Below, piece by piece: positions 8,886 to 17,556 of a DNA stretch of 64,000 bases. The first letter of the stretch is position 1. The number at the start of each line of letters is the position of its first letter. This stretch comes from CAIMWS01 sp964409245 (GTDB lineage: Bacteria > Verrucomicrobiota > Verrucomicrobiia > Limisphaerales > UBA1319): assembly GCA_964409245.1 (NCBI GenBank), contig CAYPCQ010000015.1, forward strand, positions 1-64,000, given 5' to 3'. The notes under the pieces are model-generated. The model was not told the DNA's origin, did not search any database, and saw nothing but the letters and a program-made list of their open reading frames with translations. The translations under genes and the position numbers were made by a program.

Positions 8886-9392
8886 AGGATTTCCCTTCTT
8901 GAACGCCCTGTTTTATAGCGGTTTTCTGAATCTATGCAATGCTTTTAGCGATTCGTTAGAGGCCTTCGTTGCCTCCGTTCGCAAACCTCCCCTAAAGCTT
9001 TCAGACCTGCCTGCTGATCCCCGTTTGAAATCATCCGGTGGAACCTTATATAAAGCGTGACACGCCCGCGCGCTTGGCAGCCATCGACGCATTGATCGCC
9101 GCCGGTGCCAGGATCCACGAGGCTATGCTTGTCTATCGCGCCCCCATCGGCCGGCTATTCCAGTTGCCCTTTGAGGAGGCTATTCATAACAAACTCCATA
9201 CCAAATCCATAAACCAGGAACTCCGGCCGCCTAAAGCTTGAACCACAGCTTGAACCACGGATTCCTTTCTTAAATCCATCGGCCTGACCACGCCGATTCA
9301 CCGGTTTATTTGCTTGCGCGTTCAATTGACGCGGGGGCGAAGCTTGTTAAACTGAGTTCCGCCGTTTAACCGAATCGGTGGATGGAAAAATC
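8886..9392. other. Intergenic region between divergent phosphatase and gcvT
   Basis: 507 bp without a convincing gene. A 67-codon open frame from GTG 9038 to 9241 shows no recognisable family and no ribosome binding site. A short direct repeat (AGCTTGAACCAC twice, near 9235-9262) leads into ACCACGGATT. No glycine-riboswitch-like sequence was recognised upstream of gcvT. Confidence 0.5.
9326..9353 (+). promoter_or_regulatory. Candidate sigma-70 promoter for gcvT
   Basis: TTGACG (9326-9331), a 16-bp spacer, then TAAACT (9348-9353), 40 bp ahead of the gcvT start. The -35 matches 5/6 and the -10 4/6 of consensus. Plausible but not proven. Confidence 0.4.
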
Positions 9393-10520
9393 ATGCTGAA
9401 AAGAACTGCTTTATACGAGGAGCATTCCCGGGCCGGGGGCAAACTGGTGGAGTTTGCGGGCTGGGAAATGCCGCTGTATTACACCAGCATCCTGGAGGAG
9501 CACCACGCCGTCCGCACCCAATCCGGCCTGTTCGACATTTCGCACATGGGCCAGATCCAGATCCGCGGCGCCGGCGCAAGGCCATGGTTGAATGGAATGG
9601 TGACCAATGACCTGGGCCGTTTGAAACCTGGACTGGCGCATTACACGCTGCTGTGCAACGACCAGGGTGGAGTGATCGACGATCTTTACGTTTACCAAGC
9701 CGCGCCCGAAACCTATTGGCTGGTGGTGAACGCCTCCCGTTTTGAGGCGGACTTGGATTGGATGCTGAAGCATCAGCCAGCGGATGGCCAAGGGGTGCAG
9801 ATCGAAAGCCTCCAGGGGCGTTACGGTGCGATCGCCTGGCAAGGCCCCAAAGCGGTGGATTTTATCGACCAACTGGTGACGGAAGTGGCCGGTGCCGGCG
9901 GCCCCAAGCCAAAGCCCAGTGCTTTGAAAAAGAACGAATTGGGCGAGTTCCGGTTTGATTCCACCACCATTTGGATCGCCCGCACCGGCTATACCGGCGA
10001 AGATGGCTTTGAGATCCTGGCGGCCGGCGGAATCCTCCCGGCCGTGTGGAAACAATGCCTGGCCTTGGGGAACAGCCTCGTGCGCCCGGTGGGCCTGGGG
10101 GCGCGGGACACCTTGCGCACTGAGGCGGGCTATCCCTTATACGGCCATGAATTGACGGAGCAGACCACCCCCGTGGAGGCTGGTCTAAGCTGGTGCGTGG
10201 GCTTCGACAAACCCGTTTTCATCGGCCGGGAATGCCTGCTGCTGCAACGCGCCGGCGGCGTTCCCCGCAAGGCAATCGCCTTTAAGATGAAGGAAAAGTG
10301 CCCCCCACCCCGCCCCGGTTACAGCCTGTTCGCTCCGGGAGCCACCGCCCCAGCCATTGGCACCGTCACCAGCGGCACCCAGAGTCCGTCTTTGGGCGTG
10401 GGCATCGGCTTGGGTTTGGTGCCACCGGCGCTGGCCAAAATCGGCACGCAGCTGGAGCTGGAAATCCGGGGGAAGAAATATCCGCTGGAAGTGGCGCCCA
10501 AACCAATTTACAAAAAGTGA
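9393..10520 (+). CDS. gcvT: Aminomethyltransferase, T-protein of the glycine cleavage system
   Basis: 375 residues from ATG 9393 (MLKRTALYEEH); an in-frame GTG at 9378 would add five residues but is less likely. The N-terminus LYEEHSRAGGKLVEFAGWEMP and GLFDISHMGQ are the classic T-protein signature that binds tetrahydrofolate; GYTGEDGFEI and GLGARDTLRTEAGYPLYGHEL complete the three-domain GcvT fold. It transfers the aminomethyl carbon from lipoylated H-protein to THF, releasing ammonia. gcvH follows 28 bp downstream, so the two form an operon; the P- and L-proteins are not in the window. Confidence 0.95.
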   Translation: MLKRTALYEEHSRAGGKLVEFAGWEMPLYYTSILEEHHAVRTQSGLFDISHMGQIQIRGAGARPWLNGMVTNDLGRLKPGLAHYTLLCNDQGGVIDDLYVYQAAPETYWLVVNASRFEADLDWMLKHQPADGQGVQIESLQGRYGAIAWQGPKAVDFIDQLVTEVAGAGGPKPKPSALKKNELGEFRFDSTTIWIARTGYTGEDGFEILAAGGILPAVWKQCLALGNSLVRPVGLGARDTLRTEAGYPLYGHELTEQTTPVEAGLSWCVGFDKPVFIGRECLLLQRAGGVPRKAIAFKMKEKCPPPRPGYSLFAPGATAPAIGTVTSGTQSPSLGVGIGLGLVPPALAKIGTQLELEIRGKKYPLEVAPKPIYKK

Positions 10521-10548
10521 GTTCTCCGGCCCGATAGCCCAATATTTT

Positions 10549-10935
10549 ATGGAATCGAATGTTCCCCAAAACCTGAAATACGCCAAATCACACGAATGGC
10601 TGCTGATCGAAGCCGCCACCGCCACGGTGGGCATCACGGACCACGCCCAGCATGAATTGACCGATATCGTGTTCGTGGAACTGCCCGCGATCGGCCGTCA
10701 ATTAACCGCCGGCGAAGCCTGCGCGGTGGTGGAATCGGTGAAAACCGCCAGCGACATTTACACCCCCGCGGCGGGCGAGGTCTGCGAGGTCAATGCCGCC
10801 CTGGCGGGAAACCCGGGATTGATCAACTCGGATCCCTATGGCCAGGGGTGGCTTTTCAAATTAAAACTGGCCCCCTCCGAAACGGGCCAGAACCTGCTGG
10901 CCGCGGCGGCTTACCGCAGCCAGATTGGAAGCTGA
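10549..10935 (+). CDS. gcvH: Glycine cleavage system H protein
   Basis: 128 residues starting MESNVPQNLKYAKSHEWL. The frame is open further upstream, but ATG 10549 gives the normal family length. The lipoyl-lysine sits in VESVKTASD, the canonical ExVKxxxD hairpin, followed by the standard ...NPGLINSDPYGQGWLFKLK C-terminal segment. It carries the aminomethyl intermediate between the P-, T- and L-proteins. Located right after gcvT. Confidence 0.95.
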   Translation: MESNVPQNLKYAKSHEWLLIEAATATVGITDHAQHELTDIVFVELPAIGRQLTAGEACAVVESVKTASDIYTPAAGEVCEVNAALAGNPGLINSDPYGQGWLFKLKLAPSETGQNLLAAAAYRSQIGS

Positions 10936-11021
10936 CGATCCAATCCGCCCAAAAAACGCGGCGGATCTGCCGTAGTGCCACACTATCAAGTGGTTGGGGA
11001 TCTGAATATTTTCACCAACGC

Positions 11022-11050
11022 TTGACGATTCACGCGCGAAGTTGTATATG
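11022..11050 (+). promoter_or_regulatory. Sigma-70 promoter of the HU-like gene
   Basis: TTGACG (11022-11027), exactly 17 bp, then TATATG (11045-11050), 46 bp before the HU start. This is the best promoter match in the window (5/6 and 4/6 with ideal spacing) and separates the HU gene from gcvTH. Confidence 0.6.
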
Positions 11051-11095
11051 CATTGGATGTTGTGCGGCGCTTTTTAACGGAATGCATTATTGCCT

Positions 11096-11437
11096 ATGAC
11101 GAAACGCGATTTAGTGGTCCGGATCAGCAAAGAAATGGACATGGTCCAGCAGACGGTGATCGAAGTGGTCCAGAAGACGTTGGATTACATCAGCGAAGCC
11201 CTCGCCCGGGGCCAAACCGTTGAGTTGCGCAATTTCGGCGTGTTTGAGGTGAAAACGCGCAAGTCGCGCATCGGCCGGAATCCTCATCGGCCGGATAAGG
11301 ACATCAGAATCCCGCCTCAGGCAATCGTCAAATTCAAGGCCGGCAAAGAAATGCGGCAGGCGGTGTCCAAGCTGCCGCTTCAGGAAACCCCGCCGGCCGC
11401 CCCCAAACCTGCCGCCAAACCCGCCGCCAAATCATAA
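11096..11437 (+). CDS. HU/IHF-family nucleoid DNA-binding protein with a Pro/Ala/Lys tail
   Basis: 113 residues from ATG 11096 (MTKRDLVVRIS); a TTG two codons upstream is less likely. The fold is canonical: two helices, then RGQTVELRNFGVFEVKTRKS and the arm RIGRNPHRPDKDIRIPPQAIVKFKAGK that inserts in the minor groove (the GRNP proline is present). A low-complexity tail of PAAKP-type repeats after residue 95 is an addition to the usual ~90-residue length and is basic, as in some high-GC HU proteins. It bends and compacts DNA. Own promoter; hisS lies 45 bp downstream. Confidence 0.9.
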   Translation: MTKRDLVVRISKEMDMVQQTVIEVVQKTLDYISEALARGQTVELRNFGVFEVKTRKSRIGRNPHRPDKDIRIPPQAIVKFKAGKEMRQAVSKLPLQETPPAAPKPAAKPAAKS

Positions 11438-11482
11438 CCCGGCGCCGGCGGGGCAGCCAGGCCTTTTAAGCGCAGTTGTTTT

Positions 11483-12742
11483 ATGCAAAGATTACCCGGA
11501 TTTCGGGATTTCTATCCTGAGCCGCTACCCAATACGGATGTCTGGAGCGCCGATGCCCGCCAGCATATTTTCGACCGCTGGCGCAAAACGGCCCGGAGCT
11601 ATGGCTTCCGTGAATACGACGGCCCCCCCTTGGAAACGCTCGACCTCTACACGGTCAAAAGCGGTGAGGAAATCGTCGGCCAGCTTTATAACTTCACCGA
11701 CAAGGGCGACCGCGGAGTATCTTTGCGCCCGGAGATGACCCCCACCCTGGCCCGGATGGTGGGCACCCACGAACGCAATTACAAGAAGCCCATCAAGTGG
11801 TTCGCCCTGCCCCAATTATTCCGCTACGAAAAACAGCAAAAGGGGCGCCTGCGCGAACATTTCCAGCTCAATGCCGACATCCTCGGCGAAGCCGGCCCGC
11901 CGGTGGATGCCGAGCTGATCGCCCTGCTGATCGATACCCTGCGCTCCCTGGGGCTGACCCAGGAGGATTTTTTCGTGCGGCTCAGCAGCCGCCATGCGTG
12001 GCACGAGTTTTTCGCCAGCAAATGCCAGGATTCATCCCGCGAGCTGTCCTTTTACCAGGTCATCGACAAACTGGAACGTGAAACCCCCGAGCAAAACCAG
12101 GAAAAGCTGGCAGCCTTGGGATTTTCCCTGGCCGAGGTCCAGCAATTCATCGCCGAAGGCAAACCCACGCCCGAGCTGGCGGCCATCCTGGAAAACCTGG
12201 GCGCGCGTGGATTGGGTGATTACGTGCGCGTGGATTACAGCATCATCCGCGGCCTGGCCTATTACACAGGAGTGGTATTTGAGGCCTTCGATCGGAAAGG
12301 CATGTTCCGGGCCATCGCAGGCGGCGGGCGCTATGACCACCTCGTGGAGCTGATCACCGGCGGCAAAGTGAAAATCACCGCCGCAGGATTCGGCATGGGC
12401 GATGTGGTGCTGACTGAACTGCTCAAAGAGCGCGGCAAACTGCCCGCGTTTGATGCCGGGGTGGAGGTTTTCTGCCTCATTGAGGACGAATCATTGCGCA
12501 GCCAGAGCCTGCGCTGGGTGCAGGAGTGGCGCGAAGCGGGGCTCGTGACAGACTATGCCTTGGCTCCGCTTAAAAGCGATAAACAGTTCAAACGCGCCTT
12601 GGATGCCCACGCGCTTTTCACTGCCAAACTGGAAAGAAACGAGGGCGGCGAACTGATGATCCGGTTGAAACGGTTGCAGGATCGCCAGGAACAGGTGGTG
12701 AAACCGGCGGAAGTCGCGGGCGCAGTGCGGACGCGAAGTTAA
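11483..12742 (+). CDS. hisS: Histidine--tRNA ligase
   Basis: 419 residues, normal for bacterial HisRS. The class II catalytic core is complete: LPGFRDFYPE at the N-terminus, motif 2 around FRYEKQQKGRLREHFQLN, the histidine-A signature GLAYYTGVVFEAFD, and motif 3 in AAGFGMGDVVL. The C-terminal ~85 residues form the anticodon-binding alpha/beta domain (EVFCLIEDES ... LMIRLKRLQDR). It charges tRNA-His in the cytoplasm. Its TAA overlaps the end of the dispersed-repeat copy that separates it from convergent rnd. Confidence 0.93.
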   Translation: MQRLPGFRDFYPEPLPNTDVWSADARQHIFDRWRKTARSYGFREYDGPPLETLDLYTVKSGEEIVGQLYNFTDKGDRGVSLRPEMTPTLARMVGTHERNYKKPIKWFALPQLFRYEKQQKGRLREHFQLNADILGEAGPPVDAELIALLIDTLRSLGLTQEDFFVRLSSRHAWHEFFASKCQDSSRELSFYQVIDKLERETPEQNQEKLAALGFSLAEVQQFIAEGKPTPELAAILENLGARGLGDYVRVDYSIIRGLAYYTGVVFEAFDRKGMFRAIAGGGRYDHLVELITGGKVKITAAGFGMGDVVLTELLKERGKLPAFDAGVEVFCLIEDESLRSQSLRWVQEWREAGLVTDYALAPLKSDKQFKRALDAHALFTAKLERNEGGELMIRLKRLQDRQEQVVKPAEVAGAVRTRS

Positions 12743-12911
12743 GCCGTTCCTTGGAAGTCGGGATGGAAGTGATTGCGCTGCAGGTTTTTGCGCCAGCCGC
12801 CACTTGAGTCATAAGTCCCGATCTGATCTGGGTAAACGACGAAAGACGAAGCCTTTGCGCAAAAAGATCCACCCAAACCGGCCGCTCCCTTTGCCTGGAC
12901 GCGGCTAAACC
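12739..12911 (-). repeat. Dispersed intergenic repeat, copy A
   Basis: First of five related copies (others at 37338-37520, 41385-41546, 45451-45613, 60827-60960). Read on the minus strand it holds an open frame containing SSFVVYPDQIGTYDSS followed by WRKNLQRNHFHPDFQGT and a TAA at 12739-12741. No ATG is present in this copy. It lies immediately downstream of the rnd stop, between convergent hisS and rnd. The centre carries a degenerate form of the CCCGATC-x-GATCGGG palindrome. Confidence 0.65.
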
Positions 12912-12931
12912 AAGGCCACGCGGTTCAGTGT

Positions 12932-14008
12932 TCAGGCCGGCTTCAGGCCAGGCTGAAGCAGTTCCCGCTGCCAGGGCAGAAGCCGCGACTGGTGTTCCTC
13001 CCAATCCTGGGCCAGCAGCAGCAGGGTGGTCCGGCTGGCTATAAAACTGGCTTCCAAGCCCAAAGCGAGGGCGCAGGCATCCCGCTGTATCCGCAATTTT
13101 TCATATTCGCGATGTTCCGCATGGGTCATGCGCCGGTCTGAAGAGCGCTGGGGTTTCACCCGCTCGGGATGCGGGCGCGTCAACGCCTGCTCCGCCACCT
13201 CCAGCAAACCCGCCCGGCGGCGCGGGGTAAGATATTTGGGCAGCCAGGGCTCAAGATCCCCTTCCGTGGCTTTTTCAGACAAAAACACCAGCAGCTCATG
13301 GCTGAGAATGAAAAAGGGCGGCTTGTTCGCCTGGACCGCCTCATGATCCCGCCAATACCACAGCTCCCGCAGAACTCCCAGGGCGCCCTTGGACAGTTTT
13401 TCGCTGCCCTTGATGCGCCAGATATCGTGGTTGTCGGCTGGCTTGGTCCGGCAGCAGGTCTGAACCAGCTGGGCGCAGGCATCGGCATGCCATTGGAGCC
13501 GGCCTTTGGCGGCCAGCTGCTCCTTGAGGAGGTCCGACAGCGCCTTGAGGTGGCGGGTATCGTTCAAGGCATAATCGCGCATGCGATCCGTGAGCGGCCG
13601 CCGCGCCCAATTGGCTTTTTGCGGGCCTTTCTCGAGCTTGATCCCGAGGAATTCCTCAGCCAGATCATTGAGCCCGTAACGGGACAGCCCCAGATAGCGC
13701 GCGGCGAGCATGGTGTCGAATACCTGGGCGGGAACGAACCGATAGGCGCGCCAGAGCAGGCGCAGGTCGTAATCACACCCGTGCAGGATGATTTCGCGCG
13801 GCTGGAGAACCTCCAACAACGGATCCAGCTGGACTTTGGCCAGCGGATCCACCAAGGCATCGCGCCCCGCCACGCTGAGCTGGAGCAAACAAAGCTTCTC
13901 AGGATAGCTATATAAGCTGTCCGCTTCGGTATCCAGAGCTATCCAGCCAGTGCCACCCAGGCACGGGAGCAACTCCGCTAACTTTTGGTCGGTATCGATC
14001 ACGCGCAC
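12932..14008 (-). CDS. rnd: Ribonuclease D
   Basis: 358 residues. The DEDD 3'-5' exonuclease domain shows LDTEAD (D26, E28), HGCDYDL (D79) and YALNDTRHL (Y146, D150), i.e. the DEDDy catalytic set. An HRDC-like helical region follows at about 210-285 (LSKGALGVLRELWYWRDHEA, PPFFILSHELLVFLSEKA), and the C-terminal ~70 residues form a second helical region. RNase D trims 3' ends of tRNA and other stable RNAs. It converges with hisS and is followed on the same strand by repeat copy A. Confidence 0.9.
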   Translation of the reverse strand: MRVIDTDQKLAELLPCLGGTGWIALDTEADSLYSYPEKLCLLQLSVAGRDALVDPLAKVQLDPLLEVLQPREIILHGCDYDLRLLWRAYRFVPAQVFDTMLAARYLGLSRYGLNDLAEEFLGIKLEKGPQKANWARRPLTDRMRDYALNDTRHLKALSDLLKEQLAAKGRLQWHADACAQLVQTCCRTKPADNHDIWRIKGSEKLSKGALGVLRELWYWRDHEAVQANKPPFFILSHELLVFLSEKATEGDLEPWLPKYLTPRRRAGLLEVAEQALTRPHPERVKPQRSSDRRMTHAEHREYEKLRIQRDACALALGLEASFIASRTTLLLLAQDWEEHQSRLLPWQRELLQPGLKPA

Positions 14009-14099
14009 TAACCATGTTTCAAAAGATAACAGGTTTGCACAAACATTGGTGATCCATCAGGCGCTTGTCAAGATCCGCCTATGGCTTTAAATTGGCGGC

Positions 14100-15215
14100 A
14101 TGCGGAAAACACTGACCGAGAGGTGGGCTGGATGTTCTTTGGCCACCAACAGCTTGATTGCGTCTCCAACCGCGAAGGCCGGGGCATGCCATGTGTCCTC
14201 ACCCGCATTATTTGCCATTCCGGAGGCTGCCATCCGCCGGACCGCCGCGGCTTTGCTGGCGGGGATGACGGCTGTGGCCCTGTTCTCCTCGAATCCACAA
14301 GCGCTGGGGGATCAACTGCAGCTCAAGGACAAGGCGGCCCTCACCGGCAAGATCCTCGCCGAAAAACCGGACCAGGTTTTCGTGGACCTGGGATTCACCG
14401 TACTGGCCGTGCCGCGCAGCCAGATCGAAAAAATTTCCCAAGAGGAAGTTACAAATCCCACCCCGGCGGCGGCCTCCTCCGCCACCCCGGCCATCACCCG
14501 GAAGAATCTCTACTATGCCTCCTCCTCCATCCCGGCGGAACGCCCGGTGCGGGAATGGGTGCACCGCCTCGGCGAGGCGGTGGTGCAAGTGCGCACGCCC
14601 AGCAGCCTGGGCTCGGGTTTCATCCTCAATGAGGAAGGATACCTGATCACCAATTTCCACGTCATCGAAAACGAAACCTCCCTCTCGGTGGAAGTTTATC
14701 ATTCGAAAAACGGCCAGCTGGAATTAAAGAACTACCGCCAGATCAAAATCATGGCCATCAACAAATTCGCCGACCTGGCCCTGCTGAAAATCGATGATCC
14801 CGGCGCGCCCAAATTCACTTTTGTGCCGCTGGGCAATACCGAAAACCTGGGCGTGGGCGAGCGGGTTTTCGCCATCGGCAGCCCGCTGGGCTTGGAACGA
14901 ACCGTGACCGAAGGCATTTTGAGCACGAAAACCAGGCTGATCGAAGGCTCCCTCTTCCTGCAAACCAACGCCCAGATCAATCCGGGCAACAGCGGCGGAC
15001 CTCTGTTCAACCAGCGAGGCGAGGTGATTGGTGTCACCAATATGAAGGCTAATTTCGGGGAAGGCCTGGGCTTCGCCATCCCGGCGGAAAACGTGGTCTT
15101 TTTCCTCAAACAGCGCGATGCTTTCGCCTACAACAACGAGAATCCCCAAAGCCCCTACCGATACCTGGACCCACCCCGGCGGACGGGCCAGACCACCAGC
15201 CAGGCGGGGAATTGA
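14100..15215 (+). CDS. HtrA/DegP-like trypsin-family serine protease lacking a PDZ domain
   Basis: 371 residues. The trypsin-like core spans about 150-340 with the full triad: H187 (ITNFHVIEN), D225 (KFADLALLKID) and S298 (NPGNSGGPLF). A hydrophobic export segment (RRTAAALLAGMTAVALF, residues 46-62) is preceded by 45 polar residues, so translation may really start further in, for example at ATG 14265. Residues 70-115 form a small domain (LTGKILAEKPDQVFVDLGFT) resembling short beta modules that precede such proteases in related bacteria. The chain ends 30 residues after the protease, so the PDZ domains of DegP/DegS are absent. Likely periplasmic; targets unknown. Confidence 0.88.
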   Translation: MRKTLTERWAGCSLATNSLIASPTAKAGACHVSSPALFAIPEAAIRRTAAALLAGMTAVALFSSNPQALGDQLQLKDKAALTGKILAEKPDQVFVDLGFTVLAVPRSQIEKISQEEVTNPTPAAASSATPAITRKNLYYASSSIPAERPVREWVHRLGEAVVQVRTPSSLGSGFILNEEGYLITNFHVIENETSLSVEVYHSKNGQLELKNYRQIKIMAINKFADLALLKIDDPGAPKFTFVPLGNTENLGVGERVFAIGSPLGLERTVTEGILSTKTRLIEGSLFLQTNAQINPGNSGGPLFNQRGEVIGVTNMKANFGEGLGFAIPAENVVFFLKQRDAFAYNNENPQSPYRYLDPPRRTGQTTSQAGN

Positions 15216-15317
15216 AAACCCGTTGTGGCCAGCCTGGATTGGCCCTGCACCTTCCGCCTGGATTTGGGGGGTGGGAAATAACGGGCAAAACCGGGCTTTT
15301 TCATTCCTGAACACCGC

Positions 15318-17390
15318 TCACGGAGCGTTCAACACCTGGATATCCGGAATGGCGGGCTGGCCAAGTTTCCCGGCCGGGCCTTTGGCGGAGAGCATCAGGT
15401 TGGCCAGCCGGATGGCCTGGCCGCCCTGGTCGATCCGGTAAACCCATTGGCGGCCGTTGCCGATGATGCCAGGCGGAGGAGCCACATTCACTTTTCCAGC
15501 CACGGACCACTGCAATGTGACCGCGCCGGGCTCGGGCATCACGGCGTTCTCGGGCCACTGGAAAATAATCTGCCGCACATCCTGCGGCTGGTCCCAGAGG
15601 AAACCGCAGATCGCGGAAGCACGGTCGAACTTCAGCTCCTCAAACAGCGGGGCGATCTCCGGCGGCAGCTTGTCCACCGGTATATCGCACCGGTAAACGT
15701 GTGCCTGGCGGGCCAGTTCACCTGGCTGGGAAACCGCCAGCAAGCCCGGGGCCGGATTCACCTGGCCATTGGGAAAGAAGACCTGGGGTTCGCCTCCGCT
15801 GCCTTTGATGGGATCGAAAACATCCAATAACGGCGCCCGGAGTCCGGCTGCGGTTGATCCCAGCAGCAACGGCCCGCGGAACCACCGGGTGGCGCCGGGC
15901 GCCTCGCCAGGATGCAGCGCCGGGCGTGGTCCGGATGCTTGTTGGAACGAAACCTCAACCACCATTCCCGCCACCGGCTTCAGCAGGATCTCCGCGAATG
16001 ATCCGCCAGGACGCGGCGCCACACGGCTCCCATTGATAGCCACCTGGAGACTGCCCGGCACGGCCCAGGAAGGAACAAAGAACCGGAAACGCACCGCCTT
16101 TGAAACCTGGCTCTCAAGGATTTCAAGGCGGACCGTGCCTTCATGGGGATACCCCGTGGTCTCACGCACCTTGCAGATCCCGCCGGATAACCGCAAGGTC
16201 GCGAGGTTGTCGGTGTAAAACGCAAGCACCACCGTGTCGTGGCCCATGAAATAGCTATGCTGGATGGCCCGGGCCAACCCCTCGCCGCCGCGCATTGAGC
16301 AGCAGAATGGCGCCTCCTGGTGGCCCTTCGCGCGGCAGATCCCCTCCGCCCCGACACACGGGCCGGTGCCAAAGCCGCCATTGCGCAATTGCCCGGGCAA
16401 AAGGCCGTTGAACAGAATCAGATGGGCGTCTTCGAGGAAGGAAGCCTCCCCGGTGATGCGCCAGAGGTTTGCTGCGAGCAGGTAGGAATCAACGACCGCG
16501 CAGGCTTCCGTCCACTGCGGCCGGTTAAACCAGTTGAAATTCTCGTAGGTTTGCGTCATCGCCAGGCGGCGGTATTGCCGGTAAAGCGCCCCGGCAAAAG
16601 CCAGGTCTTCCGGCCGGCCCTGCAGCTCGTGCCAGCGCAGGATGCCGGCCGCCGCGGAAAGCATCGCATGCGTCTGGGCGCTGATCTTGACCAGGTCCAG
16701 CGCACGGTATCTGGCGATCATGGTTTCGATCGCCGCCTTGAGTTCCGGGGACGGAACCTGGGAATAGCTCCGGGTGATGCCGTCCAGCAGAAGGAAGAGT
16801 TGCCCGATGTCACCTCCGGAAAGGCGCCAGTTCACCCGGAGCGCCGCCTCAGAATCCTGCCGGTAGAGCGAAATAGCTTCCCGGCACGGCACAAACAGGT
16901 TCGCCGACATTCTCCGCAGGGTGGCGATGGCGGTGGTATCCTGCGTCCACCCGGCGTATTCGCTCAAGCCGCAGAAGTAGCCGTTGTGCCCGGCCAGAGT
17001 GTCCTCGTTGGCACGGGATTCGGGCAGTATGGGGCCGAGGTAACCATCGCGATTCTGCAGTCCGGGGCTGAGCTTCAGCATCTCCTGGAGATTGGCTGGC
17101 GCCTTTTGGTGCAGGGCCCGGGAGAGCAGCGTCAGCGCATTGATGCAACGGCCGATGGCGTCGCCAGGGAATGCCTCAAAATTTACTTTTGAAATATTGC
17201 CCCACTGGAAATACCCCTCCTGAAGGCGCCCGAACGCAAGCTCCGCACGCGCCTTCAACAATCCGCCGGGAAGCACATCCTCGAAGGCGATGCTCCCAAT
17301 GGCGGGGTCATCCATCTCCAGGACGGGACCGGCAAAACTGGCGGAAACCAGAACCGCCAAGGCCGCAATGGCTTCCCTCCAGATTCCCAT
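15318..17390 (-). CDS. GH127-like (DUF1680) secreted beta-L-arabinofuranosidase-type glycosidase
   Basis: 690 residues with an N-terminal signal peptide (AIAALAVLVSASFAG). The alpha/alpha barrel is recognisable from SGGDIGQLFLLLDGI onward. The zinc-thiolate site of the GH127 family is conserved: E295 and C297 in WTEAC, and the Cys pair C363-C364 in PFCCSMRGGEGLA; in characterised members one Cys of the pair is the nucleophile. C-terminal beta-sandwich modules follow (VRFRFFVPSWAVPGSL). Expected to release beta-linked L-arabinofuranose or a related pentose from plant-type glycans; exact substrate open. A second, more distant relative lies at 62401. Confidence 0.8.
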   Translation of the reverse strand: MGIWREAIAALAVLVSASFAGPVLEMDDPAIGSIAFEDVLPGGLLKARAELAFGRLQEGYFQWGNISKVNFEAFPGDAIGRCINALTLLSRALHQKAPANLQEMLKLSPGLQNRDGYLGPILPESRANEDTLAGHNGYFCGLSEYAGWTQDTTAIATLRRMSANLFVPCREAISLYRQDSEAALRVNWRLSGGDIGQLFLLLDGITRSYSQVPSPELKAAIETMIARYRALDLVKISAQTHAMLSAAAGILRWHELQGRPEDLAFAGALYRQYRRLAMTQTYENFNWFNRPQWTEACAVVDSYLLAANLWRITGEASFLEDAHLILFNGLLPGQLRNGGFGTGPCVGAEGICRAKGHQEAPFCCSMRGGEGLARAIQHSYFMGHDTVVLAFYTDNLATLRLSGGICKVRETTGYPHEGTVRLEILESQVSKAVRFRFFVPSWAVPGSLQVAINGSRVAPRPGGSFAEILLKPVAGMVVEVSFQQASGPRPALHPGEAPGATRWFRGPLLLGSTAAGLRAPLLDVFDPIKGSGGEPQVFFPNGQVNPAPGLLAVSQPGELARQAHVYRCDIPVDKLPPEIAPLFEELKFDRASAICGFLWDQPQDVRQIIFQWPENAVMPEPGAVTLQWSVAGKVNVAPPPGIIGNGRQWVYRIDQGGQAIRLANLMLSAKGPAGKLGQPAIPDIQVLNAP

Positions 17391-17556
17391 ATTTTCGCCT
17401 TAACTTCCGGCGCTGGTAGCTGGCCACCAGCCATACCGAACCACCCAGGATCCACCCGGGGTCTTTTGGACGAATACCCAATCCTCCCTGACTTGTATTT
17501 TCATTCCAAGGCCGGGACGGATCGTAGTTGATCTCGGGATGGTTGGAGATTTTCCG

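Noticed and set aside
9038..9241. 67-codon open frame upstream of gcvT
   Set aside because: GTG start without ribosome binding site, no family resemblance, and no second copy in the window to support coding.
9040..9392. Glycine riboswitch upstream of gcvT
   Set aside because: No tandem aptamer-like conserved GGAGAG ... GG-GC blocks could be found by eye; a covariance search would settle it.
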